Below are positions 10,301 through 25,300 of a stretch of 64,000 nt of DNA, one piece after another. The notes under the pieces are model-generated. The model was not told the DNA's origin. It made no database searches and saw only the letters and a list, made by a program, of their open reading frames with translations. The stretch is from NCBI GenBank assembly GCA_030323885.1, contig CM059186.1, positions 172,816,351-172,880,350 on the forward strand, in the 5' to 3' direction. The DNA is from Branchipolynoe longqiensis (lineage: Eukaryota > Annelida > Polychaeta > Phyllodocida > Polynoidae). Position numbers and translations under genes: made by a program. Within the stretch, counting starts at the first letter, position 1. Every line of letters begins with the position of its first letter.

Positions 10301-13300
10301 GTCAATATTTTACAACAGAACATCGAGACAAGGATATGAACGTCTTAAATATCAACATTTTATTAAATGATCAAATTCATACTTGAGTGACCACCCACAT
10401 CCTCCGTTGTATGCTTTGTATAACCATGAAGATGTTGAAAACTTTGGATGGCCTCCATACAAACACTGTATGCCGATTCATTTACACATCAGCGTAAATA
10501 CGGCACGTATCTATTCTTGTTAATACTGTTATTGTTACTGTTACTAGTCTTTTGCCACTGTTACCGTAGTTACTGTTGTTATTGTAACTAATTCTGTTAG
10601 TGTTGTTACTACTCTTACTGGTTCTGTTACTATTGCGACTGTTTCTGTCGTCACTGATGTTACTTTTATTGAAACTAATTATGTCACTGTTGTTACGGTA
10701 ACGGCTGTTATTGTCGCTACTGTTTCTGTTGTTACTGTAATTAATTCTGCTACTGTAACTGCGGTTATTGTTGCTATTGTTACTGTTGTTACTGTAATTA
10801 ATTCTGCTACTGTAACTCTGGTTATTGTTGCTACTGTTTCTGTTGTTACTGTAATTAATTCTGCTACTGTATCTGTGGTTATTGTCGCTACTGTTACAGT
10901 TGTTACTGTAATTAATTCTGCTACTGTATCTGTGGTTATTGTCACTACTGTTACAGTTGTTACTGTAATTAATTCTGCTACTGTATCTGTGGTTATTGTC
11001 GCTACTGTTACAGTTGCTACTGTAATTAATTCTGCTACTGTATCTGTGGTTATTGTCGCTACTGTTACAGTTGTTACTGTAATTAATTCTGCTACTTTAA
11101 CTGTGGTTATTGTCGCTAGTGTTACGGTTGTTACTCTAATTAATTCTGCTACTGTATCTGTGGTTATTGTCGCTACTGTTACAGTTGTTACTGTAATTAA
11201 TTCTGCTACTGTAACTGTGGTTATTGTAGCTACTGTTACGGTTGTTACTGTAATTAATTCTGCTACTGTAACTGCGGTTATTGTTGCTACTGTTACTGTT
11301 GTTACTGTAATTAATTCTGCTACTGTAATGACAGTTATTGTCGCTACTGTTACTGTTGTTACTGTAATTAATTCTGCTACTGTATGGGTTGTTATTGTCG
11401 CTACTGGTACTGTTGTTACTGTAATTAATTCTGCTACTGTAACTGTGGTTACTGTTGCTACTGTTACTGTTGTTACTGTAATTAATTCTGCTACTGTAAC
11501 TGTGGTTATTGTCGCTATTGTTACTGTTGTTACTGTAATTAATTCTGCTACTGTAACTGTGGTTATTGTTTCTACTGTTACTGTTGTTGCTGTAATTAAT
11601 TCTGCTACTGTAATGGCTGTTACTGTCGCTACTGTTACCATTGTTACTGTAATTAATTCAGCTACTGTAACTGCGGTTATTGTTGCAACTGCTCCCATCG
11701 TTGCTGTTATTCTTGTCACTGTTGTTGCTGTAACCAATTCCGTTGCTGTTGTTACTGTTACTACGTATTGTTATTGTTGTTTCTAATACCATTGTTAAGT
11801 CCCGGTCACATAGCCGTTCGTGAACGTAGTTGAAAGTAGGTGAACGTAGTCGAGGCTAACATGGGTCAAACGTGGTGTAAGTACGTTAAACTACGTTGAA
11901 ATACGCTAAGGCACGGCAGGTTTTGGTACGGATAAATACATTATGGTATGGATAAATATGTTACGGTACGGATAAATGTCACGGGATGGATAAATACGTT
12001 ACGGTACAGATGCCACTACGTTCAACTACGTTCAACTACGTTAACCTCCACTCTCTTCACCTACGTGCACTAACGGCTATGTGACCCGGGCTTCGTCCCA
12101 GTATGCTAGAGTATCCTAGAGCACACTAGAGTACGCTAGAGTATGCTACAGTACGTTAGCATTATGGATGCATATTCAGCCTCTAATGTACCGCTCTTTT
12201 GAACATGTCCAAAAATGTAATCGGAGATCACGGCTCACCCACGTTATTACCAAGTTAACATCACGGACAAGCACGGATGCTGGTACGTTCAACTATTTTG
12301 AACTACATTCAACTACGTTCAACTACTTTCAACTACATTAGCCTCCACTACATTCAACTCCGTCCACTAACGGCTCTGTGACCGGGCCTTTACTGTTGTC
12401 ACAGTTGCTAATGTTGGCATTGAGTTTGATTTAACAGGAACAACCCCCCCGCCCCCTACCAGCCCCACACCCCACCAGCCCCACCCACTGTTCCTTGAAC
12501 TGTACTTCAGGTTGACAGTCACATTACTCTGAGACTGGGCTAACCATTCCTTCTCCCATCCTAGTAATGCCAAGCAGCAGACTAGGTAGCGACAAGTATC
12601 AATTTGGTAAGTCATTGCTTTGACTCGGCCAGGATTCCACTGCCCCACCTTCTACACGGGAAGCTGTGCGCTCGTACCGATTCGGCCACTGCGTCCAGTG
12701 CTTACCTGCATGAAGCCGCCCTCTATCTGACCCACGTCTATGGCCGGGTTTAGACTCTGGCCGATGTCCATAACGATGTCAGTGCGCAGAACCTGCCGAC
12801 ACCAGCACAAATGGGTCAATAACACCAAACACAGAACACCAGCACGCACAGGTCAATAACACCACCACACACAGGTCAGTAACACCAAGCACAGAACACT
12901 AGCACACACAGGTCAGTAACACCATGCACAAAACACGAACACACACAGGTTAGTAACATCAAGCACAGAACACCAACACACACAGATCAGTAACACCAGC
13001 ACACACAGGTCAGTAACACCAGCACACACAGGTCAGTAACACCAAGCACAGAACACCAACACACACAGGTCAGTAACACCAAGCACAGAACACCAGCACA
13101 GACATGTCAGTAACACCAGCACACACAGGTCAGTAACCCCAAGCACAGAACACCAGCACACACATGTCAGTAACACCAGCATACACAGGTCAGTAACACC
13201 ATCACATACAGGCCAGTAACATCAGTACACACAGGTCAGTAACATCAAGCACAGAACACCAACACACACAGGTCAGTAACACCAAGCACAGAACACTAAC

Positions 13301-16300
13301 ACACACAGGTCAGTAACACCAAGCAGAGAACACCAGGGGCCAAATGTAAGACTAAGAGCCACAATTTATCGGCTGCGGAGTTAAGGGCGGCCGGCGGGGT
13401 ATCTATTGTCGGCGTTAATAAATGTGTCACAGGGGATGTATCAGTCCAAAGCGCGCGCGGGTTAGCTAACGTTTCAGTTATTTATAGATTTGGGAAATCC
13501 CTCTGCGTTTGTAGCCATATATTAGGCTCAAATCTATTCAATGCGACCATATTTAACAGAATTAGATACGCAATAAGTGAAATATGGTCAATTTAACCCT
13601 AAATTCGAACCCTCCTTAAGGCTACCGCCGCATTTGCGGCGATATTAATAGTTATATTTTTGAATCGACGAACGTACAGTCAACAAACCACCGCCGCCGC
13701 CAGTATGGAAAGGGAGGTCGATGCGCCTTGGCGGCGATTTGTTTACTTTACGTTCGTCAATTCGAAAATATAACTATTAATATCGCCGCCAATGCGGCGG
13801 TAGCCTTAAGGAGGGTTTGAATTTAGGGTTAAATTGATCACATTTCACTTATTGCGTATTTAATTCTGTTAAATATGGTCGCATTGAATAGATTTGGCCC
13901 GAGTCGGTGCCTAACCCGGACGTTATCCCAGGCTCAAGTGGGAGTTAGTGAAGGCGACGTTAACCCTCGAGGCGGTAGCCTAACCCGTGCACATACATTG
14001 ACACTTTGGCCGCTAACCCGGGAAATCCGCACGACGCGTGGGTTACGAGCCCTAACCCGGACTCTTACATTTGGCCCCAGCACACACAGATCAGTAACAC
14101 CAGCACACACAGGTCAGTAACCCCAAGCACAGAACACTAGCACACACAGGTCAGTAACACCAGCACACACAGGTCAGTAACACCAAGCACAGAACACCAG
14201 ACACAGGTAACCGTAATGCCCAGTACACACCTACCGTATACGTATACTGGGTTCGGAGATTCGTCATCCGTTTCTGGATGGACGACGCTGTAAAAACAAA
14301 TTATACCCGTCTTGTATTGTATTGTATAATATTTTTCGGCATGTTGACATACAACACGAGCCGTTTCACGATTATAACAATTTTGTGGGTCATTTAGCTG
14401 ATTATTTATGGCCATTATGGCCGTTCCGCGATTACGTTTCGCGATTAGTTACAGGTAATTAATTTGCAGTAGCCTTTTTTGTAAACTTGTCAACGACACA
14501 AAAACTGGCCTTTTCGTGAATAAGACAAATAAAGAAAGAACATTTATTCTCTACCGATGTGTTACTGTTACCCCGCTAACTTTGATTTGAAAAACCAATA
14601 ACTTAATGTAACTTTTATGTGAGAGCGACGACCTAAGCAGAAGCCATTTTCAACCACCGGCGCATTTCACAACAATGACGACAAACAAAAATTACAATAT
14701 TATTGGGAAAAACGGGCGTACCTGACTGTCCAATTTCTGCGGAGATTGCCGCCAACGCGCCGACTTTCTTGACCCGGTTGGAATAGTCTTGGCAGGACAC
14801 ATCAAACAGACACGGCATGGTTTGCCACATCTCTACCATTGTTACCTCCGCCTCGTTCGTCCAGTCCGCCATTTTGCATCGTTTTTGTATGGACACGGTC
14901 ACATGTCCCTTCCCGGCCCAGCGATTGGCTGATGCGTTAAAACCACGACGCGATCGATCACCGACTAGCACACACCTACCGTATACGATACGACTGACCG
15001 CTCACATATACCGATTCTCGAACGGGCCGATTCGTTTTTCGAATCGGTTGCGATTCGAGTTGTAAGCTCTAAAACTTAGTTTTATACACGAATCGCAAGC
15101 GTCTAGTGTGCGCGGGGGTCGCACACCTAACGACTAAAACTCAGTTTTATGCGCGAAACGGGCAGTTTTAGATCGTATACGGGAGGTGTGTACTAGGCAT
15201 TACTGACCCACATTTCGGACAGACAGAGTGCGTTAAACAGGCTGCTTACCACGTGATCGCCGGTGAGACAGTCGACCTCGACCTCTGTTACGGCAGCCCC
15301 GGAAGTGAAGTAGGCGTAAGGCGCAGACGGACCGGAGGCGTGCCAGTCGAACCCGCTCACACGCGGCGTCCTGCAGACCGGACGGGAGCAACTTACTCAT
15401 TCTTGTTGGTGTTGTCGTTGTTGTCGTTGTGGTTGTTGTCGCTGTAATCGTCGTTGTAGTCGTATTTGTTGTTGTCGTTGTTGTGGTTGTTATCGCTGTC
15501 GTTGTTGTTGTTCTCCTTGTTGTCATTGTTGTTGTAGTTGTAGTCTTTGTTGTTGTAGTCATTGTTGTCGTTCTCATTGTTGTCGTCATTGTAGTTGTTG
15601 TTGTTGTTCTCGTCGCTGTTGCCGTAGTTATTGGTGTTGTTGTCCTTGTTGTTGTCATGGTTGTCACTGTTGTCGTTGTTGTTGTTCTACTTGTACGTTG
15701 TAGTCATTGTTGTCGTTGTTTTCGTTTTAATCATTCTTTTCGTAATCGTCGTTGTCATGGTCGTTGTCATTGTTGTTGTTGCATTCGTTGTTATCGCCAT
15801 CATTGTTCTCGTCATTGTCATTGTTGTCATCATTATAGTGTTTGTTGTCAGTGTCATTGGTGTCCTTAGTGTTGTTAATGTTGTTAGTGTTGTCAGTGTT
15901 GTTGCATTGGTGCTGTCATTGTTATCATCGTTATCATCATTGTCATTGTTGTCATTGCCGTTATTGTCATTGCCGTTATCGTCATCTTCATCATTGTCAT
16001 CAGTTCGTTACTGTCTTTATATTAGTGTCATCAGTGTCGTTAGTGTCATCCGTGTCGTTAGTGTCATTTGTGTCATTAGTGTCACTAGCATTGTTAGTCT
16101 TCCTCATTGTTGTCAGTGTTATCATCATCATTGTTATTATCATGATTATTATTAGTGGTAGTAGTAGTAGGCCCCTACAGTTTAGTGAATTTCTTATTCC
16201 TTTTAGAAGGTTCTTTTAGTTTTATGCCTAACGACATTAAAACAATGTCCACTCTGACTAGTTTAATTGACACTTACTGGCTGATGTTTCTACACTGAAC

Positions 16301-19300
16301 GATAATCTGTCTGGAATCCAGGTTCCTTCGATTATTTTGGTTACTAGGTTCGATACAGGTAGTGTGATATGGGTCACAACCACAATGCACATCGGTGACC
16401 TATTTCCAACCACGCATGTGCAGTCAGCCATAACAAAATATAAATTGTTACCGGTTCAAGCCAGATTATCGAGTAGTGTGCGGCATTCTTTGTTGTACTT
16501 AATCGAGCATGTTTAACATTTGCCATAACTTACTTGTAAAACCCGGTGGCTGTGAGGCTAACACGATCCAAGTAGGCATCACTCACCTAAAACATGGGGT
16601 TTCCAGCCTATGAATAAGTCCTCACACAATTGTCAATCTCAAAGGAAATACATGTGTCTTTTATGAACGAGATTGTCAGTTTTCCACCACTTGTATGAAT
16701 TTTAGTATTGAATGCAAATTGCATTCCTGCAGTTACTATGACAACTGCTAGTACCATTTATGCATCAAGCAATTTGGCTGTGTAGGTGCAAGACCAGTGG
16801 TCTGCTATGGTGCTGAGAAAAAGCATTAATCAATGAAAAAAACAATATTTAGTTTAACAAAAGGAAGGACGCACCACACTCAGTTCTCTGTAGCTATCTC
16901 ACGCAGCTCGGCATGCTCGGTAGACCAAGTTGTTAAAGCACCAACGGTAGAAGCATTTGAGAGAAGGCTGGATAGACATCGGAGAGGACACCCACAATTA
17001 TATGACTTCAGGCTCCCCCCACCTCTATATATATGTACAAAAAACGAGGTTTTTTTTCTACCATAACCAGCTCGCATTAGAGGCCTAATTGAGGATTTGC
17101 GTGTGACGTAGGCATCACACTACTCCTGCATCATGGTTGGATAGAAGCAATTCATTCTCCTATCAAGTGTATGTAAATAAAACAAAAAGCACAAATCTAT
17201 TCACTGCTATGATCTAATTCTGTTATTTAGAACCTTGAAAATTCAATCTGGGGTTGAAATAATATTATTTTTGAGAATAGCTTATCCAAAAAGTTAAATT
17301 TGGTCAAATTAAACCCAAAATCCAAGCGATATTAATGCCGCCGCCACATCGGCGGCGATATTGTCGAAGGTAATCAAAACAAAAAGCACAAATGTATTCA
17401 CTGCTACGATCTAATTCTGTTATTTAGAACCATGAATATTCAATCCGGGGTTGAAATAATGATATTTATGAGAATAGCTTATTCAAAAAGTTAAACTTGG
17501 TCAATTTAAACCCAAAATCCTGGCGATATTAACGCCTGCGCCGCATCGGCAGTGTTATGCTGGACTTTCTATCCAACCATGATGGCCGATGAGGCACTGG
17601 TCACGTGGTGTTAATCGTTTGACGCAAATCCTCAATACGGCCTAGCTCAGCCAGAAGAGGATCTGTAAGTTAATCTGTAAGTTAATCTGTAAGTAGTACG
17701 TACACATTTCTCCCAGGATGCCTCTGGACACCGCTTTCTGTAAGGCGCTAGTCTCTCCGCCAAAACTGTGCACGCATTCTGTAAGAAAGAATAAGATAGG
17801 ACACAGAGTGAAACTACCACAACACTGTTATAGAGTGGTCATATGTACAAGTGTGATAGACCGTGAACATAGCATCAAGTGCAGTGTGACTCGGCGCGGT
17901 GGCCTAATCGGTAGCGTGCGGAGCGCGTGTGGAAGGTCGGGAGTTCGTTTAGAAGTCGAGTCAAACTAATGACTTTAAAATTGGTACTTCTCGCTTCCTA
18001 GCCTGCCGCTCGGCATAAATAGGATAGGGCAAGAACTGGTTAGCTCAATGTGTGGATAATGTGACTGTGTGGGATATTGCGTTATGCTGATGGCGGCCTG
18101 ATTTCTCAGTGGGCAGCACTATAAAGTCGCCATGAGTGCGCCCTGTCACAAGTCAGTACCTGTCCTGATATGACCTTAGATGTTGCTAGGATATTGAGTT
18201 TTATCCATCACTACCATAGGACACCTCTGTATCCAGGCCAATGTTGTCCTGCTAGAGCATGTGTCCTGTCATCGGAGGGATACTCAAATGAGACAAATTA
18301 CAGTTTGCACATTGAAATTCTTTTCGCAAATGGCAGCAAGGTTTCGTCAACTTTCATATAATACACATTACAAGATTGGTGTAGATTACTCTAGTGCAGG
18401 TCCTGTTGGACACAAGGCCCAATTGGGAACAATTGGTTCAATAGACTTACAGTAACATAGTCCGATAAAAACATAACATCTTCGAAAGCAAAATATACAT
18501 AAATACAAACATATGTATGCATATAAACAATTAATACTGAATTTCGTGCGTCAGAGCGATTCTATTTTAAGAGGGGAGGTTTTATTTCGAAATGGATTCG
18601 CCGGGTGGAGATAATTTTGAGGGGGCGATTCTATTTCCTGATAAGGGCCCTGACCATGACTGCGTGTTAAAAGACATTCATAGCCCCAGTCACACAACGG
18701 CTTATGACCACTTACAACCACTTTGCGACCAATTGGAACCAAAGAACCCACAGTCACGGCACAACCTCCTTGTGACCAAGGCAACCTATGAAAATGGTTG
18801 CCGACCTCCAGGCGGCCATTTTGGTCACAAGGAGGATGTTAGTGCAGCAACTGCAACCTCCTTGTGACCAAAATGATCGCAAGGAGGTTGGCAACTGCTG
18901 AGGACCACTGTGATCATTTGTGACCACTTTGCGACTTCTTTGCAACCAACCCTTTTGTGTGGTCGCAAGCAGTCGCAAGCGGTCGCAAGCGTTCGCAAGT
19001 GGTCGCAAGCGGTCGATAGCAGTCGCAAGCAGTAGTGTGACTGGGGTGAGACGCGCGCGTCCCGACTCACCAGCACGGCCATTCCGTTGAGGTCGGAGCC
19101 CGAGGAGGCGGCAGTAGGCGACATGTTGGGGACGGACGCCGTGCTCGTCTCGTTAATGTGGATCTTAGACACGGGGACAGCCAGCACTCGGCTCGCCACC
19201 TGTCAACCACACACAATAGATTACATGAGAGGTCTCAGTACTCAGATGTCAATAAACTATTAAAAGGAGGGCGAGAGATGGAGAGGGAGAGGGAGATGGA

Positions 19301-22300
19301 GAGGGAGCAGGGAGGGAGAGGGAGGGGGGTGGAGATACAAGGAGTGAGAGAGGGAGGAAGGTGCGGGGTGTCTGTACTCAAATGTCAATAGAACTATTAA
19401 AAGGGGGGAGAGAGGAGGGAGGGAGAGGGAGGATGAAGAGGAGGGAGTGAGAGGAGAGGGAGGAGGGAGGGAGAGGTGAGGGAGAGGGAGATGAAAGAGG
19501 GAAGAGGGAGGGAGAGGGAGAGGGGGGGAGAGGGAGAGGGAAAGGGCGAGGGAGATAAAGAGGGAAGAGGGAGGGAGAGGGAGAGGGGGAGGGAGAGGGA
19601 GAGGTAGAGGGAGGAGGGAGAGGGAGGGGGGAGATAAAAGGAGTGGGAGAGAGAGGGAGGTGCGAGGTGTCTGTACTCAAATGTCAATAGAACTATTAAA
19701 AGGAGGGAGAGAGAGGGAGAGGGAGGGGATAGGGGTGAGGGGGAGAAGGGGAGAGAGAGGGAGAGAGGGAGTGGTAGGGAGAGAGAGGGGGCGAAGAGAG
19801 GGAGAGAGGGCGGTGGGGGTGGGGGTCTGTGGTGGTGTGCGGTGGTGTGTGTTGTGTGGGGGGTGTATGGGGGTGAGAGAGGGAGAAAGAGGGAGAGAGA
19901 GATGCGGGGTGGTGGCATGTGGTGGTGTGTTGTGTGTGGTGGTGTGTTGTGTGTGGTGTGTGGTATGAGTGTGTGAAAGAGGAGACCCACCTGCACCATA
20001 TTGGTGTGCAGTCCATGCCCCATCTCACATTCTCAGTGCCGCAGTGTGTGGTGTGTGTGGTGTGTGTGGTGTGTGGGTGTGTGGTGTGAGAGAGGTGACC
20101 CTGGACCATCTTGGTGCTGCAGTGTGTGGTCTGGGTGTTGTGTGGGTGTGTGCAGTGTGTGTGGTGTGTGGTATGTGTGGTGTGTGTGGTGTGTGTGGTG
20201 AATGTGGTGTGCGTGTGTGTGGTGTGTGGTGTGAGAGAGGTCACCCTGGACCATCTTGGTGCTGCAGTGTGTGGTGTGGGTGTTGTGTGGGTGTGTGGTA
20301 TGTGGTGTGTGTGGTGTGTGGTGTGTGAGTGTGTGTGGTGTGTGTGGTGTGTGTGGTGTGTGTGGTGTGTGAGTGTATGTGTGGTGTGTGTGTGTGTGTG
20401 TGGTGTGTGAGTGTGTGTGAGTGTGTTGTGTGTGTGGTGGGCGTGTGTGTGTGTGTGTGTGGTTGAGTGTGGTGATGTGTGGTGTGTGGTGTGAGAGAGA
20501 GGTGACCCTGGACCATCTTGGTGCTGGCAGTGTGTGGAGTGGGTGTTTGTGTGGGTTGTGTGTTGGTGTGTATGTGTGTGAGTGTGTGTGGTGTGTGTGG
20601 TGTATGGTGGTGAGTTTTTTGTGTTTGGTGAGTGTGTGGTAGTGTGTTGTGGGTGTGTGTGGTGTGTGTGTTATGTGTGGGTGTGTGTGGTGTGTGTGGT
20701 GCATGTGGTGTGTGTGATTGTGGGTGAGAGAGGTGGACCCTGGACCATCTTGGTGCTGCAGTAGGTGTGGTGTGGGTGTTGTGTCGTGTGTGTTGGTGTG
20801 TGTGTGTGAGGGGTGGTGTGTGGTAGAGGTGACCCTGGACCATCTTGGTGCTGCAGTGTGTGGTGTGGGTGTTGTGTGGGTGTGTGGTGTGTGCGGTGTG
20901 TGGTGTGAGAGAGGTGACCCTGGACCATCTTGGTGCTGCAGTGTGTGGTGTGGGTGTTGTGTCAGTGTGTGGTGTGTGGTGTGTGGTGTGAGAGAGGTGA
21001 CCCTGGACCATCTTGGTGCTGCAGTGTGTGGTGTGGGTGTATGGTGTGTGTAGTGTGTGGTGTGTGGTGTGACAGGTGACCCACCTGTACCATCTTGGTG
21101 TGCAGACCCTGCCCCATCTCAGTGCCGCAGTGTGCCACCAGCACGGTGCCGTCAGTGTAAATGTTCACCAGCGCGCCCGCCTGCAAACAAGTAAAACGAC
21201 ACAGTCCAACAGGTTTTGAATCCCTGCCCTTTCTTAAGGAGAACTATATAGGTTAATCATTACAATTTTTATTTTCTGTCTTCAGCAGTAACGGGTTCTA
21301 TTAAATAGACTCAACATGTCCTTTTATGTGACAGCAATTGCTTACTAAGGACATCAGTATCTAAGTTAGATATATAGAATAAAATCTAGATAATTATTTT
21401 GGATTTGAAAATTTGATTCTTTCATCGGACTATGCAGCTTTAACAACTTCACCAATATCTGAGATATGAAGAATAAAATCTAGGCAAGTGCTTGGTTTAC
21501 AAAATGTGATGGTTTCATCGGACTATGCAGCTTTAATAGCTTTTGTCGCTCCAGAAGAAAATGATTTCCAACATTTCAGTGTGCACACCAAAAGTAGTTT
21601 TGCATGTTTTCTATTCAAATATCTCCAAAGTTGACCATTAAAAATATACGTTAGTTATCTATATAAATAAAAGCAAATGTGTCTGTTTTTTGTGTGTGTT
21701 TGCAAAAAGACACTACTGCCTTATAGTGATCTCAAATTGATCGTGATAGTTATATTTGATCCTTTTTTATTGTTACTCGAATAAAGTATTTACTCAATGA
21801 AATTAGTTTTTTGTATTATTCAAAATCCTTATTAATTAAAGCGAATGTGTGTGTTTGTTTGTATGTGTGTTCAGGAAAAGACACATCTGCCGTACAATGA
21901 TCTCAGACTGACTGTGATAGTTTTAGTTTATAGCTTTTATTGTTTGCTCTAATAAATTGTTTACCCATTAAATTTGGTTAAATTATTTAAACTTTGTTTT
22001 ATTGTAACCCCTTAGGTTTATGGATCTAAGGACCAACTATTAAAGCCTTAAAGTCTGTGCGGAACACGCCTTTTTAATGTGTTCATAATAAAAATGGATG
22101 GCCAAATGAGTTAGAGCATCCGTCTCCCTGCGTAGGTAGATCATGGGATCGTGGGTTTAAACCCTAGTCGAGTCAAATCAATGACTTAAAAATGTATACT
22201 TGTCGCTTCCTCGCCAGGCGCTCAGCATTATTAGGATCGGGCAAGGAGCAGTGGAATGAGGAAGACCAATCGTCCATGATTGAAATTTCCCCTGGTTAAG

Positions 22301-25300
22301 CAACCAATGTACCGGAACCCCCCCACCAAAAAAAACACCTTATATATAATAAATGTACCTGGTTGAAGAAGAGTTCTGTGAAGGAGATTCCAAACTTAAC
22401 CGGGCTTATTGCAATTCCTCGCTTCCTCCACCGATTCTCCCTGAATACAAAATCCAATAAATATATGTGCGATATAATAATGAATAATGCAAATATAAAT
22501 AGGGAAAGGATCAAATATGTATTCTTGATATTATTTGTAAAATCATTCTACCTATATGAATATGCTGTATCATACTCACTAAGTGCCAAATTCTATATGC
22601 GGTGGCGCCATCTATGTTGGAGTTCTTAACTAGCGTGAATATGGTGTGCTTTACTCATTTCGGGAACCTTATGAACATTAAGCTTTATTTCAGAGGTTGA
22701 AAATACAGAACACAATTAAGGTAATTTTAGAGGATGTGGTTAGGCCATCGTACTATGCACAATGTGAGGGATAAAGTACTTATGCAAATATTATGATGTA
22801 TGTAATTATCCTGTTGTATTATCGTTCTCTTATTGTCATTGTCTACTTCTCCTGAAACCTCTTTTGATATGCTCCTTTGTTGATCAGGTTACCGGAAGAT
22901 GGGGAGCACCTTTCAGAACAGGAGGTCTGCGACCAAGCAGTTCCCCTAGTTCCCCTCCTGCCCTCAAGGTGGAGCCTCATCTCCCTACTGCTGTAGTCGC
23001 GAGTGTAAAGTGGCCATTTCCAAACTGCTTAAAAAAGGGAGAACACTGCATATATGTGGTCAAATATTATCATAACCCAGCCAAATGTTTCCTTTTTTAA
23101 CGGGATGTCTACTAACGTATTATACAGTACATGGACAGCTACCTACCTGTTGAATGTGCGGGACTGTGCTCTCACATAGATACCTTTTGAAGGTGTGAGA
23201 CTGTGTTCTCACATAGCTACCTGTTGAACCTGTGAGACTGGGTTCTCACATAGATACCCGTTGAATGTGTGACACTGTGTTCTCACATAGCTACCTGTTG
23301 AAGGTGTGAGACTGGGGTCCCACATAGATACCCATTGAATGTGTGGGGCTGTGTTCTCACATAGCTACCTGTTGAAGGTGTGAGACTGTGTTCTCACATA
23401 GCTACCTGTTGAAGGTGTGAGACTGTTTTCTCACATAGCTACCTGTTGAAGGTGTGAGACTGTGTTATCACATAGCTACCTGTTGAAGGTGTGAGACTGT
23501 GTTCTCACATAGCGACCTGTTGAAGGTGTGGGGCTGTGCTCTCACATAGCTACCTGTTGAAGGTGTGAGACTGTGTTCTCACATAGCTACCTGTTGAAGG
23601 TGTGAGACTGTGTTCTCACATAGCTACCTGTTGAAGGTGTGGGGCTGTGCTCTCACATAGCTACCTGTTGAAGGTGTGAGACTGTGTTCTCACATAGCTA
23701 CCTGTTGAAGGTGTGAGGCTGTGCTCTCACATAGATGTTGAAGGTGTGATACTAGGTTCACACATAGATACCCGTTGAAGGTGTTAGACTGTGTTCCCAC
23801 ATAGCTACCTATTAAAGGTGTGAAACTGTGTTCTCACATAACTACCTGTTGAAGGTGTGAGACTGTGTTCTCACATAGATACCTGTTGAAGGTGTGAGAC
23901 TGTGTTCTCACATAGATACCTGTTGAAGGTGTGGGACTGTATTCTCACTTAGATACCTGTTGAAGGTGTGAGACTGTGTTCTCACATAGCTACCTGTTGA
24001 ATGTGTGAGACTGTATTCTGACATAGCTAGATATTGAATGTGTGAGACTGTGTTCTCACATAGCTACCTGTTGAATGTGTGAGACTGTTCTCACATAGCT
24101 ACCTGTTGAATGTGTGGGGCTGTGTTCTCAGATAGCTACCTGTTGAAGGTCTGAGACTGTGTTCTCACATAGATACCTGTTGAAGGTGTGAGACTGTGTT
24201 CTCACATAGATACTTGTTGAAGGTGCGGGACTGTATTCTCACATAGATACCTGTTGAAGGTGTGAGACTGTGTTCTCACATAGCTACCTGTTGAATGTGT
24301 GAGACTGTGTTCTGACATAGCTAGATATTGAATGTGTGAGACTGTGTTCTCACATAGCTACCTGTTGAATGTGTGAGACTGTGTTCTCACATAGCTACAT
24401 GTTGAATGTGTGAGACTGTTCTCACATAGCTACCCGTTGAATGTGTGGGGCTGTGTTCTCACATAGCTACCTATTGAAGGTGTGAGACTGTGTTCTCACA
24501 TCGCTACATATTGAATGTGTGAGACTGTGTTCTCACATAGCTACCTGTTGAATGTGTGAGACTGTGATCTCACATAGCTACCTGTTGAAGGTGTGAGACT
24601 GTGTTCTCACATAGCTACCTGTTGAATGTGTGAGACTGTGTTCTCACATAGCTACCTGTTGAATGTGTGGGGGTGTGTTCTCACATAGCTACCTGTTGAA
24701 GGTGTGAGACTGTGTTCTCACATAGATACCTGTTGAAGGTGTGAGACTGTGTTCTCACATAGCTACCTGTTGAAGGTGTGGGGCTGTGCTCTCACATAGC
24801 TACCTGTTGAAGCTGTGAGATTGTGTTCTCACTTAGCTACCTGTTGAAGGTGTGAGACTGTGTTCTCACATAGCTACCTGTTGAAGGTGTGGGGCTGTGC
24901 TCTCAGATAGCTACCTGTTGAATGTGTGAGACTGTGTTCTCACATAGCTACCTGTTGAATGTGTGGGGCTGTGTTCTCACATAGCTACCTGTTGAAGGTG
25001 TGAGACTGTGTTCTCACATAGCTACCTGTTGAAGGTGTGAGACTGTGTTCTCACATAGCTACCTGTTGAAGGTGTGGGGCTATGCTCTCACGTAGCTACC
25101 TGTTGAAGGTGTGAGACTGTGTTCTCACTTAGCTACCTGTTGAAGGTGTGAGACTGTGTTCTCACATAGCTACCTGTTGAAGGTGTGGGGCTGTGCTCTC
25201 AGATAGCTACCTGTTGAAGGTGTGAGACTGTGTTCTCACATAGCTACCTGTTGAAGGTGTGAGGCTGTGCTCTCACATAGCTACCTGCTGAATGTGTGAG

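Noticed and set aside
10679..11786. Long Thr/Val frames on both strands
   Set aside because: Produced by a 51-bp tandem unit; open in opposite strands at once, inside an intron.
15233..15667. 144-codon frame over exon 16 ending in [17 protein letters not shown]
   Set aside because: Wrong frame; the XDH match lies in another frame with proper splice sites.
16277..16311. Candidate exon 15 (ttccag / gtaagt) in the intron between exons 14 and 16
   Set aside because: Its residues fit the family poorly and its phase does not join exon 16; 16534-16586 matches the VSL.ATGFY block and both phases.
19397..21011. Pro/Ser- and His/Thr-rich long frames on the minus strand
   Set aside because: Low-complexity GA and GT arrays; the true coding sequence here is limited to exons 12 and 13.
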